From the NCBI GenBank assembly GCA_036383515.1, contig DASVOE010000032.1, forward strand, positions 22,254-86,253: a stretch of 64,000 bases of DNA, in the 5' to 3' direction. A model generated the notes under the pieces. The model made no database searches. It had not been told where the DNA came from and worked only from the letters and a program-made list of their open reading frames with translations. Shown in pieces: positions 1 through 9,006 of this stretch. Position numbers and translations under genes: made by a program. Numbering within the stretch: the first letter of the stretch is position 1; every line of letters begins with the position of its first letter. The DNA comes from CADEDV01 sp036383515 (lineage in GTDB: Bacteria; Bacteroidota; Bacteroidia; Chitinophagales; Chitinophagaceae).

Positions 1-2
1 AA

Positions 3-1289
3 AAAGACAGGAGAAGGTATCTTTTCTTCTTACTGTTCTTCCTTTTACTGGGTGGTGGTTCGTGGCTCCTGGTTAGTAAACCATGGGAGCAGTCTTCTAC
101 TTTTAATGCTGCCAATAGTGAAGCCGTTTATAAAGAAAAGCAATCTACAACAACTTCGCCTGCCTCGTTACCTGCAGATAATACTTCATTGCCTGGCCTG
201 GCAACAAATGAATCGCGGGGAACTTCGGATATTAATACAGACAAGAACGGAACAACTGCAACTACCAAAACTGCTAACGCTACTGCTGTATACACGGCAG
301 AAAATTTAAGTGACGAAGAGAACGTTTTGATAACTGTTGATGCTCCCGGGAAAAAATCAGGCCGGCGGGCGAAAAACGAGGTGGTTAGCAAAATAAAGGA
401 TAATCAATCGGCAAGTGCAGCGCCGGTGTTTGCTGATAAAGAAATAACTACCGGACCGGTTTCAACGGATAATACAAGTGCAATTGTAAAAACCAGGGAC
501 GATAAAGTGGATATGCCCGCAACGATTGCTAAACCGGCTGATCCTGTCGTTGATCCTCCCTCCATTTCAACGGATATAAATGATAAGGTAAATGAAAAAG
601 TTGCGCCTGATCTGCTGACCGAAAAGCCTGCTGTGGCAAAGCCTGCGAAAAAGAAATCTCCGGCAACAACTAAAAAGGATCTCTTCGTTACACTATCGGC
701 AGGGCCTGATATCAGCGCCATAGGTATTAGCAATACGGGTAAATTACGATCCGCTTATGGGTTAGGACTTGGGTATACCTTTACCAGCAAGTTTACGATA
801 CGCACAGGATTTTATGTTACGAATAAAATATACACGGCCGCACCGCTTGATTATAAACCTATAAATCCTCCACCTAACCGACGATACCTGGTAAAGGTAG
901 ATGCGGATTGTAAAGTATACGAGATTCCCGTTACACTGGCTTACCAGCTTGGTTCGTCAAAAAAATATAGTTGGTTTGCTTCTGCCGGGCTTTCTTCTTA
1001 CCTGATGAAAAAAGAAAAGTATGCTTATTTATATAAATACGCCAATGGACAAACCTATACGTATAAGCGTATTTATGAAAACGAAAATAAGCACCTGTTT
1101 TCAGTATTGTCTTTATCGGGTGGTTACACAAGAACAATCAATAACAGCTTTACATTGTCAGCAGAACCGTATTTTAAAATACCATTGAGTGGTATCGGAC
1201 ATGGAAACGTAAAATTGAATAGCGCAGGAATGTTGTTTACATTAGGCGTTCATCCATTCAGCAAAAACAAAAAGCAAACTGCTCATTAA
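3..1289 (+). CDS. Inner-membrane-anchored outer-membrane beta-barrel-domain protein (5' partial)
   Basis: The reading frame is open from base 3 to the stop at 1287-1289, so the gene begins outside the window. The visible product is 428 residues. It opens with a basic stretch (KDRRR) and a hydrophobic helix at about residues 6-24, then a long low-complexity linker rich in Thr, Ala, Lys and Pro (about 30-220). The C-terminal 200 residues look like an 8-strand barrel of the OmpA/PorT type, with alternating Gly/aromatic strands such as GLGLGYTF. Cytosolic tail, membrane helix, periplasmic linker and barrel-like domain recur in Bacteroidota proteins, often next to ECF sigma factors. The missing 5' end hides any such neighbour. 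The exact function is unknown. It converges with ubiX, 14 bp away. Confidence 0.75.
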   Translation, partial: KDRRRYLFFLLFFLLLGGGSWLLVSKPWEQSSTFNAANSEAVYKEKQSTTTSPASLPADNTSLPGLATNESRGTSDINTDKNGTTATTKTANATAVYTAENLSDEENVLITVDAPGKKSGRRAKNEVVSKIKDNQSASAAPVFADKEITTGPVSTDNTSAIVKTRDDKVDMPATIAKPADPVVDPPSISTDINDKVNEKVAPDLLTEKPAVAKPAKKKSPATTKKDLFVTLSAGPDISAIGISNTGKLRSAYGLGLGYTFTSKFTIRTGFYVTNKIYTAAPLDYKPINPPPNRRYLVKVDADCKVYEIPVTLAYQLGSSKKYSWFASAGLSSYLMKKEKYAYLYKYANGQTYTYKRIYENENKHLFSVLSLSGGYTRTINNSFTLSAEPYFKIPLSGIGHGNVKLNSAGMLFTLGVHPFSKNKKQTAH

Positions 1290-1303
1290 GATAAAGCTGT
1301 CGC

Positions 1304-1861
1304 TCATTTTCCCCAGCGAAAAGTTTTGATATCAATACCGGCAAGGTCAAGCACCCTGTCTACTACAGTAGCAGCTACCTGTTCTATGGTTTGAGGCTTA
1401 CTATAAAATGAAGGAGTAGCAGGGCATATAATTCCACCTGCCAATGTTATCGTTTCCATATTGCGGATATGAATAAGATTATACGGTGTATCACGAACCA
1501 CACAGATCAGTTTTCTTCTTTCTTTCAGCACCACATCAGCAGCACGGGTAATAAGATCGTTGGAGATACCTGTTGCAATACGACCTAATGTACCCATTGA
1601 ACAGGGAATGATGATCATCGTATCATATTGACCCGAACCTGAAGCAAAGGGTGCGGTAAAATCTGTGGTCGAATAAAATTGCAACGGGAAATTTTTATAT
1701 TCATCGTTGTTCAATTCTGTTTTCCAAACTTCACGGGCATTATCTGTCATTACTACTGACAGCGCTGTCCACTGATCTTTTACAGTGAGCAATTTTTCCA
1801 ATATATCTTTTGCATATAAAGAACCACTGGCCCCGGTAATTGCGATAACAATCTTTTTCAT
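1304..1861 (-). CDS. ubiX: UbiX-family flavin prenyltransferase
   Basis: This 185-residue protein has the usual UbiX length. It begins MKKIVIAITGASGSLYA, whose GASGS loop (residues 10-14) binds flavin phosphate. Later family segments are visible: the MGTLGRIATGISNDLITRAA helix and the RDTPYNLIHIRNM and ICPATPSFY stretches. UbiX joins dimethylallyl phosphate to reduced FMN, making the prenylated flavin used by UbiD-type decarboxylases. No ubiD partner is in the window, so the target pathway (quinone or aromatic acid decarboxylation) is unresolved. It is a cytosolic, single-gene unit with a 386-bp spacer upstream. Family assignment is firm. Confidence 0.93.
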   Translation of the reverse strand: MKKIVIAITGASGSLYAKDILEKLLTVKDQWTALSVVMTDNAREVWKTELNNDEYKNFPLQFYSTTDFTAPFASGSGQYDTMIIIPCSMGTLGRIATGISNDLITRAADVVLKERRKLICVVRDTPYNLIHIRNMETITLAGGIICPATPSFYSKPQTIEQVAATVVDRVLDLAGIDIKTFRWGK

Positions 1862-2138
1862 GCGATGAATAACCCTGCAAAGCTGCAGGATGTTGCGGAA
1901 AGATAAAAGAATTTACGCAAACGATTGCGTATGGTTTGTAGTTGTTCAACTACAACTTTGTTTTACAGTTCACTACAGCATTCATTGCTACTCCATTGAG
2001 TGCAATCAATTATTAATAATAAAAGACTAACCATTAAAAAAATGACGACCAAATGTTTTGCGTTATACTATTATTAACGATATTAGCCTTGAATTTTCAT
2101 AGGATAAGGTTTAATGGTTAATGGTTTTTGATTAGGGC

Positions 2139-2166
2139 CCCCGACTTTCGAGTCGGGGTTCTTTTT
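2139..2166 (+). terminator. Plus-strand intrinsic terminator with UUCG loop
   Basis: A perfect 8-bp stem, CCCCGACT (2139-2146) with AGTCGGGG (2151-2158), is closed by a TTCG tetraloop and followed by TTCTTTTTT. On the minus strand no T tract follows, so it works in the plus direction. No plus-strand gene is recognisable just upstream. Confidence 0.75.
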
Positions 2167-2186
2167 TCCAGCAATTAAGATTCTGA

Positions 2187-2238
2187 TCGTCTATAAAAAA
2201 AGCATCCGCCAACTGGCGGATGCTTTTTTTATAGACGA
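2187..2238. terminator. Perfect 24-bp palindromic bidirectional terminator
   Basis: The arms at 2187-2210 and 2215-2238 are exact reverse complements around an AACT loop. The GC core GCATCCGCC is flanked by seven A on one side and seven T on the other, so the hairpin has a U tract in both directions. It lies 9 bp past the stop of the S9 peptidase gene on the minus strand and is probably that gene's terminator. Confidence 0.9.
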
Positions 2239-2247
2239 TATGTTTAT

Positions 2248-4425
2248 TTAAAATGCCTTCGGTTGTTTTGCAGGTTTAGCAGGTTGTTGCGTATTGCTGT
2301 TTCCCATATTTTCAATTATCCAGTTGGTCATTTTGCTCCAGAGATGGAAGGTTGTATTATCCAGTCCACCGGAGATGCTATGATTCTTATTAGGATAATA
2401 AGCGCTTTCAAAATCAATATTACTTTTTACCAATGCAGTTATCATTTGGGTGGCATTTTGAAAATGCACATTATCATCTGCTGTGCCATGAATGATCAGG
2501 TATTTTCCTTTGATCTTATCGGTAAAATTGATCGGTGAATTGTCATCATATCCTTTGGCGTTTTCCTGCGGTGTACGCATATAACGTTCGGTGTAAATAT
2601 TATCATAGAAACGCCAATTGGTAACAGGAGCTACAGCCACTGCGGCGCTAAATACTTCATTGCCTTTGGTAATAGCGAGTGAGCTCATAAAGCCACCATA
2701 GCTCCAACCCCAATGACCGATATTATTTTTATCAACAAACGGCATAGCTCCAATATACTTTGCCGCATCCACCTGGTCTTCTATTTCAAATTTACCCAGC
2801 TGCAGGTAGGTTTTCTTTTTAAATTCTTCGCCACGGTACCCAGTACCTGTATTATCTACACTCACCACTATAAACCCTTTTTGTGCCAGCATCTGGTGCC
2901 ATGAACTAACTGCTCCAAACCGATTGGCAACTTGTTGCGACCCCGGGCCACCATAGTTGCAAAACAATACCGGGTATTTTTTGGAAGCATCAAAATTGGC
3001 AGGTTTAAGCATCCAGCCGTTAAGCGTATCACCTTTACTGTTAGGCACCCGGATGAATTCAACTTTACCATAACCATATTCATTGATCTTATCTTTCAAC
3101 CTGGCGTTTTCGTTGACAGTCTTCAACAGTCTGGCAGCGATCGTTTTCTTTTTATCTACAACGATCTCGTATTGCGATACTGTTTGTGGGGTATTAACGT
3201 CGGACCGAAAATCAAAGTATTGGGTGAACTGGTCATTCATTTCTACCCGGTGAGTAGCTTCACCTTCAGTAAGCTGGTATGTTTTTTTACCAGTAAAATC
3301 TGTTACAAATAAATTCCGGTCCATCGGGCGGGGATAAGCCATCGTAAAATAAATACGTTTATTCGTTTCATCCACACCATTCACATCGGTGATCTCATAA
3401 TTGCCTTTAGTTACCTGTGTTTTTATTTTACCATCCAGGCTATAGAGATACAAATGCCGGTAGCCGTTCATCTCGCTGGTGAATAATAAGTTCTTTCCAT
3501 CTTTCAGGAACCACCAGTCATCATTGATCTCTACAAAATATTTATTCTTTTCCTCGTATAAGATATTGCTGGTTCCTGTTTTGGCGTTCGTCAATAATAA
3601 TTTCAGATCGTCCTGGTGACGGTTCATCCAGTAAACGACAAGGTTGTTATCATCCTTTGTCCATTTAATGCGGGGGATATAGATATCACCCTGCTCGTAT
3701 TGTGCTTTCACCTCTTTGTTGCCCGCAATATCATAAATATGTATCTCAACTTTGGAGTTCTCTTCGCCAGCCTTGGGATATTTATAGGTGTATTGCTTGT
3801 TATAAGCATTGTCAAATTGTGTAAACTGGTATTCTTTTACATTGGTTTCGTCAAAGCGATAGTAAGCTATATAATTTCCTTTGGGGCTCCACTCATACGC
3901 ACGGGTAAATTCAAACTCTTCTTCATATACCCAATCGCAATTACCATTGATGATATAATTCCATTTACCGTCAGTTGTAATAGCCCTTGTGCTTTTGGTG
4001 GGTATATCGTAGAGGTAAAGATTATTGTTTTTTACAAAAGCGATCTTACTGCCATCCGGTGACAACGTGGGGTGCATGATCTTTTCAGCATCCAGTTTAG
4101 TTAGTTTTTTGGATACCGCATCGTACAGGTACACGAAAGCTTTGGTGGACCGCCGGTAGATAGACTCAACGCCACGGCGTATCAAAACAGTATTGGGATA
4201 GCTGGAACTATAGATAAGATCTTCAAAACGTTCGAATGGTTTTCCATTCTCATCTTTCAGGTCTTCGGGTTTTATTTCGGGGTCTTTGCTGGGTTCCCCA
4301 AAATCAGCTCTTACCACCTCACCCTGGAAGGTCCTGTTCTTATAAATATCTTCTAATGTGATCTGTTTTTTTTGCCCGATAACAACCAGGGGCAGCAAAA
4401 ACAGCAGTACAAAAAACTTACGCAT
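2248..4425 (-). CDS. DPP-IV-like S9 family prolyl peptidase
   Basis: A secreted or periplasmic 725-residue serine peptidase that should remove dipeptides from peptide N-termini. The start is the ATG at 4425; a TTG two codons upstream is less likely. MRKFFVLLFLLPLVVIGQ is a signal peptide. Residues of about 40-480 form the DPP-IV N-terminal propeller and include DWVYEEEF, whose paired glutamates bind the substrate amino terminus in DPP-IV. The C-terminal alpha/beta hydrolase domain has the nucleophile in GWSYGG (Ser about 575), the acid in HGTADDNVHF (Asp about 650) and His about 682 in NKNH. All catalytic residues are present and length is normal. It is a monocistronic gene ending at the palindromic terminator. 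Confidence 0.94.
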   Translation of the reverse strand: MRKFFVLLFLLPLVVIGQKKQITLEDIYKNRTFQGEVVRADFGEPSKDPEIKPEDLKDENGKPFERFEDLIYSSSYPNTVLIRRGVESIYRRSTKAFVYLYDAVSKKLTKLDAEKIMHPTLSPDGSKIAFVKNNNLYLYDIPTKSTRAITTDGKWNYIINGNCDWVYEEEFEFTRAYEWSPKGNYIAYYRFDETNVKEYQFTQFDNAYNKQYTYKYPKAGEENSKVEIHIYDIAGNKEVKAQYEQGDIYIPRIKWTKDDNNLVVYWMNRHQDDLKLLLTNAKTGTSNILYEEKNKYFVEINDDWWFLKDGKNLLFTSEMNGYRHLYLYSLDGKIKTQVTKGNYEITDVNGVDETNKRIYFTMAYPRPMDRNLFVTDFTGKKTYQLTEGEATHRVEMNDQFTQYFDFRSDVNTPQTVSQYEIVVDKKKTIAARLLKTVNENARLKDKINEYGYGKVEFIRVPNSKGDTLNGWMLKPANFDASKKYPVLFCNYGGPGSQQVANRFGAVSSWHQMLAQKGFIVVSVDNTGTGYRGEEFKKKTYLQLGKFEIEDQVDAAKYIGAMPFVDKNNIGHWGWSYGGFMSSLAITKGNEVFSAAVAVAPVTNWRFYDNIYTERYMRTPQENAKGYDDNSPINFTDKIKGKYLIIHGTADDNVHFQNATQMITALVKSNIDFESAYYPNKNHSISGGLDNTTFHLWSKMTNWIIENMGNSNTQQPAKPAKQPKAF

Positions 4426-4487
4426 AATCAAATAAATTTTATGTTGGTAAATGTAGCAGAATCATACCAAAAGGGTATGCCGTATAA

Positions 4488-4527
4488 ATAAAAAGAGGCG
4501 ACAACTTGTAAAAAAGTATCACCTCTT
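4488..4527 (-). terminator. Minus-strand terminator downstream of the CHRD gene
   Basis: An imperfect stem pairs AAGAGGCGACAACTT (4493-4507) with AAGTATCACCTCTT (4514-4527). Read on the minus strand it is followed by CTTTTTATTTA. It lies about 40 bp after the stop of the CHRD-domain gene, which it probably terminates. Confidence 0.6.
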
Positions 4528-4566
4528 CTGTTAAAGATCCGGGTTAATTCCCCGATAGATAAGAGT

Positions 4567-6285
4567 TTAGTTCAACTTAATAATCTTCAATTGTTTTATT
4601 TTATTTCCCTGTCTTAACTCAACAAAATAAATACCTGCTTTTAATTTATCACCCATCCTGAGTAATTGATTGCCGGCAGGATTACCAGCCTCTACTACCC
4701 GGCCCATAACATCAATTACTTTCAGGTTTAATTTTTCAGTGCTGTTATTGGTTTGAATGTTCAGCATAAAATAATTATGGCTTGGGTTGGGCAATACGGA
4801 TAAAGAAAGACCTTCCCAGTTACCTGTATCATCAGTTGTATATACGGCTCCCTGTGCTCTTGCACCTGACATATCATGAGGAACTGTAACGATAGTTGAA
4901 CTATTGGCTGAATTACCGTACTGGTCGGTGCAGGTGACCCGGATAGTATAAACTCTTCCATCACCGTTACCCGAACGTTCTGCCCTTAGTTTTACATGAT
5001 GGTTATCCACTATCATCCAGTCAGGACTTGTATTACCATCACCAGCTTCGTTTACAGCTTCATCACTGGTAACAGATAGCTGGCAACTAACCACTATGCA
5101 ATTATCAGTACTTGTATAATTTACCGTTACATCTCTCATTTTATGATTGGGCGGCCATAGCATATTCGGAGATGCACCCAGGCTGGAAATAACAGGGGCT
5201 TCCGTATCATTTACTCTTACCGTAAATGAACAGGTTGCAATACCAGCAGTATTGGATGCCGTTACAGTTACCGTGGTAATACCAACAGGGAACACATGTG
5301 GTGAAGTAATTACTGTAGCCCCGATCTTATATACGATTGTTGGAGTCGGAATTCCTGTTGCTGTTGCATTAAAAGCAACTGATGCGCCACAAAGTCCCGC
5401 ATCGTTGCTTTTAATTATATTAGACGGGCAAGTAATTACAGGGGGCAGTTGTAAATCAATTTGCGTTCTTATCTCTCCACCGGGCAAAGCGGTAGTATGA
5501 ATATTGGAATATACCAAACCGGCCAGGAGGTTTGCTTCTTGTGCATCGGTGAGCACATCTGATTTTGAATACATACCTGATGTAACCCCGGTAGGAAATC
5601 CTGCATGGCCAATTATAACCGGTGCATTTACTCCCGGCAGCGCCGGCGCATGAAAATGGGCAGCGACGGTGTTCGTTGGTAATCCACTAAAATTTATGGT
5701 ATAAAAAATTGTGTTGATCACACTGTTATAAGCACCTTTAATTGTTCCGGTTCCGGGTGATGCATTCGGAGGCACTTCCTGTGAACCACTATATGTTTTA
5801 TTAAACACATAGATCAATGAGGAAGCAGCGCCAAGGATAATTTGTGTTCTTATCTCTCCGCCGGGTAAAGCTGTAGTGTGAATATTGGAATACATTAAAC
5901 CGGCAAATAAGTTTGTTTCCTGGGCATCCGTAAGCACATCTGATTTAGAATATACTCCAGCTGTTACCCCGGTAGGAAAGCCGGCATGTGCAATGATAAC
6001 CGGCGCATTTATACCCGGCAGAGCAGGTGCATGAAAATGCGCTGCTACCGCATTGGCGGATAAGCCACTAAAATTAATAGTGTAATAGATGGTGTTGGTG
6101 AAGTCGTCATAAACGCCGGTGATGGTTCCGGTGCCCGGTGATCCATTAGCCGGCACCTCCTGGCTGCCAGAGTAAGTTCCGGAAAATGGGTATGTATTGG
6201 CCATGGCAGAAAAATGCAAAGCCATGGTAAGTAACAATACGGGAATAGAAAACATTACTTTTTGTGCAACATAGATTTTTTTCAT
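4567..6285 (-). CDS. Secreted protein with two CHRD domains, HYR-like region and T9SS sorting domain
   Basis: The product is 572 residues with an N-terminal signal peptide (about 1-30). Two CHRD (chordin-like) domains follow, at about 36-149 and 162-277, nearly identical to each other. Both carry AAHFHAPALPG and SNIHTTALPGGEIRTQI. A HYR/Ig-like region follows (about 281-370, PPVITCPSNI...), then a second beta-rich module with ASPNMLWPPNHKM. The last ~75 residues (LSVLPNPSHNYF... to GIYFVELRQGNKIKQLKIIKLN) are a type A T9SS C-terminal sorting domain, so the protein should cross the outer membrane by type IX secretion and be surface-attached or released. CHRD function in bacteria is not established. 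It is monocistronic. Confidence 0.9.
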   Translation of the reverse strand: MKKIYVAQKVMFSIPVLLLTMALHFSAMANTYPFSGTYSGSQEVPANGSPGTGTITGVYDDFTNTIYYTINFSGLSANAVAAHFHAPALPGINAPVIIAHAGFPTGVTAGVYSKSDVLTDAQETNLFAGLMYSNIHTTALPGGEIRTQIILGAASSLIYVFNKTYSGSQEVPPNASPGTGTIKGAYNSVINTIFYTINFSGLPTNTVAAHFHAPALPGVNAPVIIGHAGFPTGVTSGMYSKSDVLTDAQEANLLAGLVYSNIHTTALPGGEIRTQIDLQLPPVITCPSNIIKSNDAGLCGASVAFNATATGIPTPTIVYKIGATVITSPHVFPVGITTVTVTASNTAGIATCSFTVRVNDTEAPVISSLGASPNMLWPPNHKMRDVTVNYTSTDNCIVVSCQLSVTSDEAVNEAGDGNTSPDWMIVDNHHVKLRAERSGNGDGRVYTIRVTCTDQYGNSANSSTIVTVPHDMSGARAQGAVYTTDDTGNWEGLSLSVLPNPSHNYFMLNIQTNNSTEKLNLKVIDVMGRVVEAGNPAGNQLLRMGDKLKAGIYFVELRQGNKIKQLKIIKLN

Positions 6286-6474
6286 AACCGTAAATTTTAA
6301 ATGAAGATTTACGGTTTTTCACATGGATGAAGAATCGCCTGAGTTTAGAAGGGAGGGGTAAGGGATACCTAAGGTAGCATATTTACATAGCATTTTCAGG
6401 GTCCAATCCTTTAAACGCAGACAACGCTTTTGCAGTTGCTTTTTATGAGCGCTGGTATACTTACGGCAGTCTTC

Positions 6475-6507
6475 AAAAAATAAGGCCTTACTATTTGCAA
6501 GGCCTTA
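6475..6507 (-). terminator. Minus-strand terminator after the SPT-like gene
   Basis: A perfect 9-bp stem, TAAGGCCTT (6481-6489) with AAGGCCTTA (6499-6507), has a 9-nt loop. On the minus strand it is followed by ATTTTTTGAAG. It starts about 20 bp past the stop of the PLP enzyme gene. Confidence 0.85.
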
Positions 6508-6528
6508 AGGGTTGGAATATTTCTATTA

Positions 6529-7830
6529 TTATTTATTCTTCGGTCTCTCTGTCATATAATCAAAGCGTTTGCCGGTCACTTCAGCCATATCAGGAATAGC
6601 TTCTGCTTTGTATTCACCGGCATCCAGTTTTTGCTTGGTTGCGGAAAACGCTTCCAGCGTTTTTTGAATATCCTCATCCGTATGAACTGAAGTTGGTATG
6701 AGGCGATAAATGATATGTCCTTTTGGAATAACAGGGTATACTACTATTGAACAGAAGATGTGATAATTTTCCCTGATATCCATTACCATAGCGGTGGCTT
6801 CTTCCACACCGCCTTTCATATAGATAGGAGTAACTACTGAATCAGTTTTGCCAATATCAAAACCTCTTTCTTTCAGGCCATTCTGCAATTTCAATGCATT
6901 CTCCCACAATTTATCTTTCAGTTGTGGTTGTGTACGTAACAATTCAAGACGTTTAAGATTACCTACTACCAATGGCATGGGTAAACTTTTGGCGAAGATC
7001 TGTGAACGGATATTGTAGCGGATATAATCAACAATGCTTCTGTCGCCGGCAATAAAGGCACCGATGGAGGCCATTGATTTGGCAAACGTGGAGAAATAAA
7101 GGTCGATCTTATCCTGAATGCCTTGTTCTTCACCAGCACCGGCACCGGTTTTGCCCAGGGTGCCAAAACCATGTGCATCATCTACAAGCAGGCGGAATTC
7201 AAATTTTTCTTTAAAAGCAGCGATCTCTTTTAACCGTCCCTGGTCACCGGCCATTCCAAATACTCCTTCGGTGATCACCAGTATGCCGCCAGCTTTTTGT
7301 TTTTCAATTAATGCACTTGCTCTTTGTAATTGTTTTTCAAAATCATCCATATCATTATGCTTAAAAACATAACGATGACCCGGATGTAAACGTAGGCCAT
7401 CAATAATGCAGGCATGACTTTCTGCATCGTAAACAATTACATCATGACGGCTGCACAACAGGTCGATGATACTTACCATACCCTGGTAACCAAAATTCAA
7501 TAAGGCTGCATCTTCTTTCATTTCAAAAGCAGCCAGTTCAGCTTCCAGTTGTTCATGAAGGTTTGAGTTGCCACTCATCATGCGGGCACCCATTGGTAAA
7601 GCCAATCCATATTGAGCAGCGCCTTCAGCATCTGCTTTGCGAACTTCAGGATGATTAGCAAGACCGAGATAGTTATTCAAACTCCATACGATCATTTCCT
7701 GTCCACGAAATTTCATGCGGCTGCTAATTTCACCTTCAAGTTTTGGGAAAGCAAAATAGCCATGTGCTCTTTCACGGTGCTGGCCGATAGGGCCATAGTT
7801 TTTCAATAGACGTTCGAAGATATCTGCCAT
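6529..7830 (-). CDS. Alpha-oxoamine synthase family PLP enzyme, probably serine palmitoyltransferase
   Basis: This 433-residue cytosolic enzyme belongs to the PLP-dependent alpha-oxoamine synthases, which condense an amino acid with an acyl-CoA. The ATG at 7830 is preferred over a TTG two codons earlier. Visible family features are WSLNNYLGLANHPEV, the cofactor-stacking His in AESHACIIDG (about 139), the PLP-pyridine Asp in VDDAHGFGTLG (about 218) and the Schiff-base Lys in TFAKSMASIGAF (about 251). TFAKS, plus the long N-terminal GYFAFPKLEG segment, resembles Bacteroidota serine palmitoyltransferases rather than KBL (TLGKALGG) or BioF. Sphingolipids are common in this phylum, which supports that reading. 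An AMP-type or KBL activity cannot be excluded. It is a single-gene unit with its own terminator. Confidence 0.82.
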   Translation of the reverse strand: MADIFERLLKNYGPIGQHRERAHGYFAFPKLEGEISSRMKFRGQEMIVWSLNNYLGLANHPEVRKADAEGAAQYGLALPMGARMMSGNSNLHEQLEAELAAFEMKEDAALLNFGYQGMVSIIDLLCSRHDVIVYDAESHACIIDGLRLHPGHRYVFKHNDMDDFEKQLQRASALIEKQKAGGILVITEGVFGMAGDQGRLKEIAAFKEKFEFRLLVDDAHGFGTLGKTGAGAGEEQGIQDKIDLYFSTFAKSMASIGAFIAGDRSIVDYIRYNIRSQIFAKSLPMPLVVGNLKRLELLRTQPQLKDKLWENALKLQNGLKERGFDIGKTDSVVTPIYMKGGVEEATAMVMDIRENYHIFCSIVVYPVIPKGHIIYRLIPTSVHTDEDIQKTLEAFSATKQKLDAGEYKAEAIPDMAEVTGKRFDYMTERPKNK

Positions 7831-8176
7831 AATCAATGTTTGATTTTAGATTTATGATTGCAGCCCATTTATTTGATCAAAGCGTAAAAACATAAGGCCA
7901 ACCTGTAAATCACAGATTTAAATGAATGGCGCAAAGGTAAGGTTTTGAGGCTTTTGGATAAAAGGAAGTTTGCCGTATTTTTAAAATTGGGAATGAGAGA
8001 TTTAGAAAAGAATTATAACGAAGCGTGTTGCAATTAGCGATAAATGCATGCGCCCGGCGATAGTAAATTTTTCTCTTAAGGACTCCCCTTTACAGGAAAT
8101 TAGCTGAATACCGTTGAATGGGTATTGTTATAAACGGGTTCATTGGCTATGTTTACCATCTAAAATTACTTCCACC
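7831..8176. other. Intergenic region between divergent genes
   Basis: This spacer separates the divergently transcribed PLP enzyme and the unknown secreted protein, so it should hold both promoters. I found no clear TAnnTTTG-type Bacteroidota promoter, operator dyad, RNA gene or credible ORF in it. Confidence 0.4.
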
Positions 8177-8992
8177 ATGAAGAAATACGGATTGTTCCTC
8201 CTTGCGCTATGTACAATAACATTTAGTTACGTGGCGACCGCCCAAAAATTACCCGCCAAAGTTATTTCACTTGTTATTCCGGGTGAAGAGGGCAAGAATG
8301 CTGCGTCTGTGGTATGGCATCCCATACAAAAGAAATATTATACATCGATGATCGGCAATAGCATTTATCCTATGGCCATCTTTGACGTTAAGGGAAAATT
8401 GATCAAAAGCGAATTTGAAGCGGGGCAGGATCTGCGGGGTATGTGGTATAACCCTTTAAGCAAACAAATTGAGTTCAATTGTTACGATGAAGGGGGATGG
8501 GGACATTTTGAATTAGATAAGACTGGTTACATTACCGGGGTAAAGATTGATGTAGAAGGAATGACACAGCCATCCGCTCAATCTGTAGGTACTTATTATA
8601 AAACGGGTAATAAGGTTCTTTTCCTGGATGAAGATTATGTGGCCGTCACCTATGGTATTACATCAAGGGAAAACGCAAAAACATTGACGCCTGTTTATCC
8701 GGGTTGCAGCACGAAAGAGGAAGCCGATGAGCTCACCCCGGACGATATAATCGAGAAAATGGAGCAAAGGAATAAATCTCTTCAATATACCGGGTTGCCA
8801 AAGGCCGAGCTGGCTTTATTAAACGTTGACCAGCGAAAAATTGAACTTTATAATGAAAAAACAGGATTGATTACCCGTGCTATCAGCTTACCTGAAAACA
8901 TTAAACTGGAATTAAGTTTTAATTTTTGTTATAACAATGGCATCTGGTGGTTCTTTGATAAAGAAACCAGGACCTGGTTGGGGTATAAGTAA
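8177..8992 (+). CDS. Secreted protein of unknown function
   Basis: I do not recognise the family. The start is set at the ATG at 8177, because translation from there gives a clean signal peptide (MKKYGLFLLALCTITFSYVA, then TAQ). The 21 in-frame residues upstream do not look like part of a protein. The mature ~250 residues contain beta-strand-rich segments with short repeated blade-like patterns (SVVWHPIQKKYYTSMIG, GMWYNPLSKQIEFNCYDEGG, GIWWFFDKETRTWLGYK), reminiscent of a small propeller. No catalytic motif is evident. It is periplasmic or outer-membrane-facing by its signal peptide. The gene ends 14 bp from the convergent BNR-repeat gene. Confidence 0.75.
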   Translation: MKKYGLFLLALCTITFSYVATAQKLPAKVISLVIPGEEGKNAASVVWHPIQKKYYTSMIGNSIYPMAIFDVKGKLIKSEFEAGQDLRGMWYNPLSKQIEFNCYDEGGWGHFELDKTGYITGVKIDVEGMTQPSAQSVGTYYKTGNKVLFLDEDYVAVTYGITSRENAKTLTPVYPGCSTKEEADELTPDDIIEKMEQRNKSLQYTGLPKAELALLNVDQRKIELYNEKTGLITRAISLPENIKLELSFNFCYNNGIWWFFDKETRTWLGYK

Positions 8993-9006
8993 TAGTTATA
9001 ATTATA

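Larger units (their letters stand above)
1862..2247. other. Intergenic region with two strong hairpins
   Basis: No convincing protein-coding gene lies here. The 210-base frame antisense at 1740-1949 is only a shadow overlapping ubiX. The distal half holds two intrinsic-terminator hairpins, annotated separately. The first is oriented for the plus strand although no plus-strand gene precedes it after 1289. An unannotated short RNA transcribed from about 1950-2140 is therefore possible but unproven. Confidence 0.5.

Noticed and set aside
1740..1949. 69-residue minus-strand frame beside ubiX
   Set aside because: It overlaps the ubiX start in another frame and has no recognisable features.
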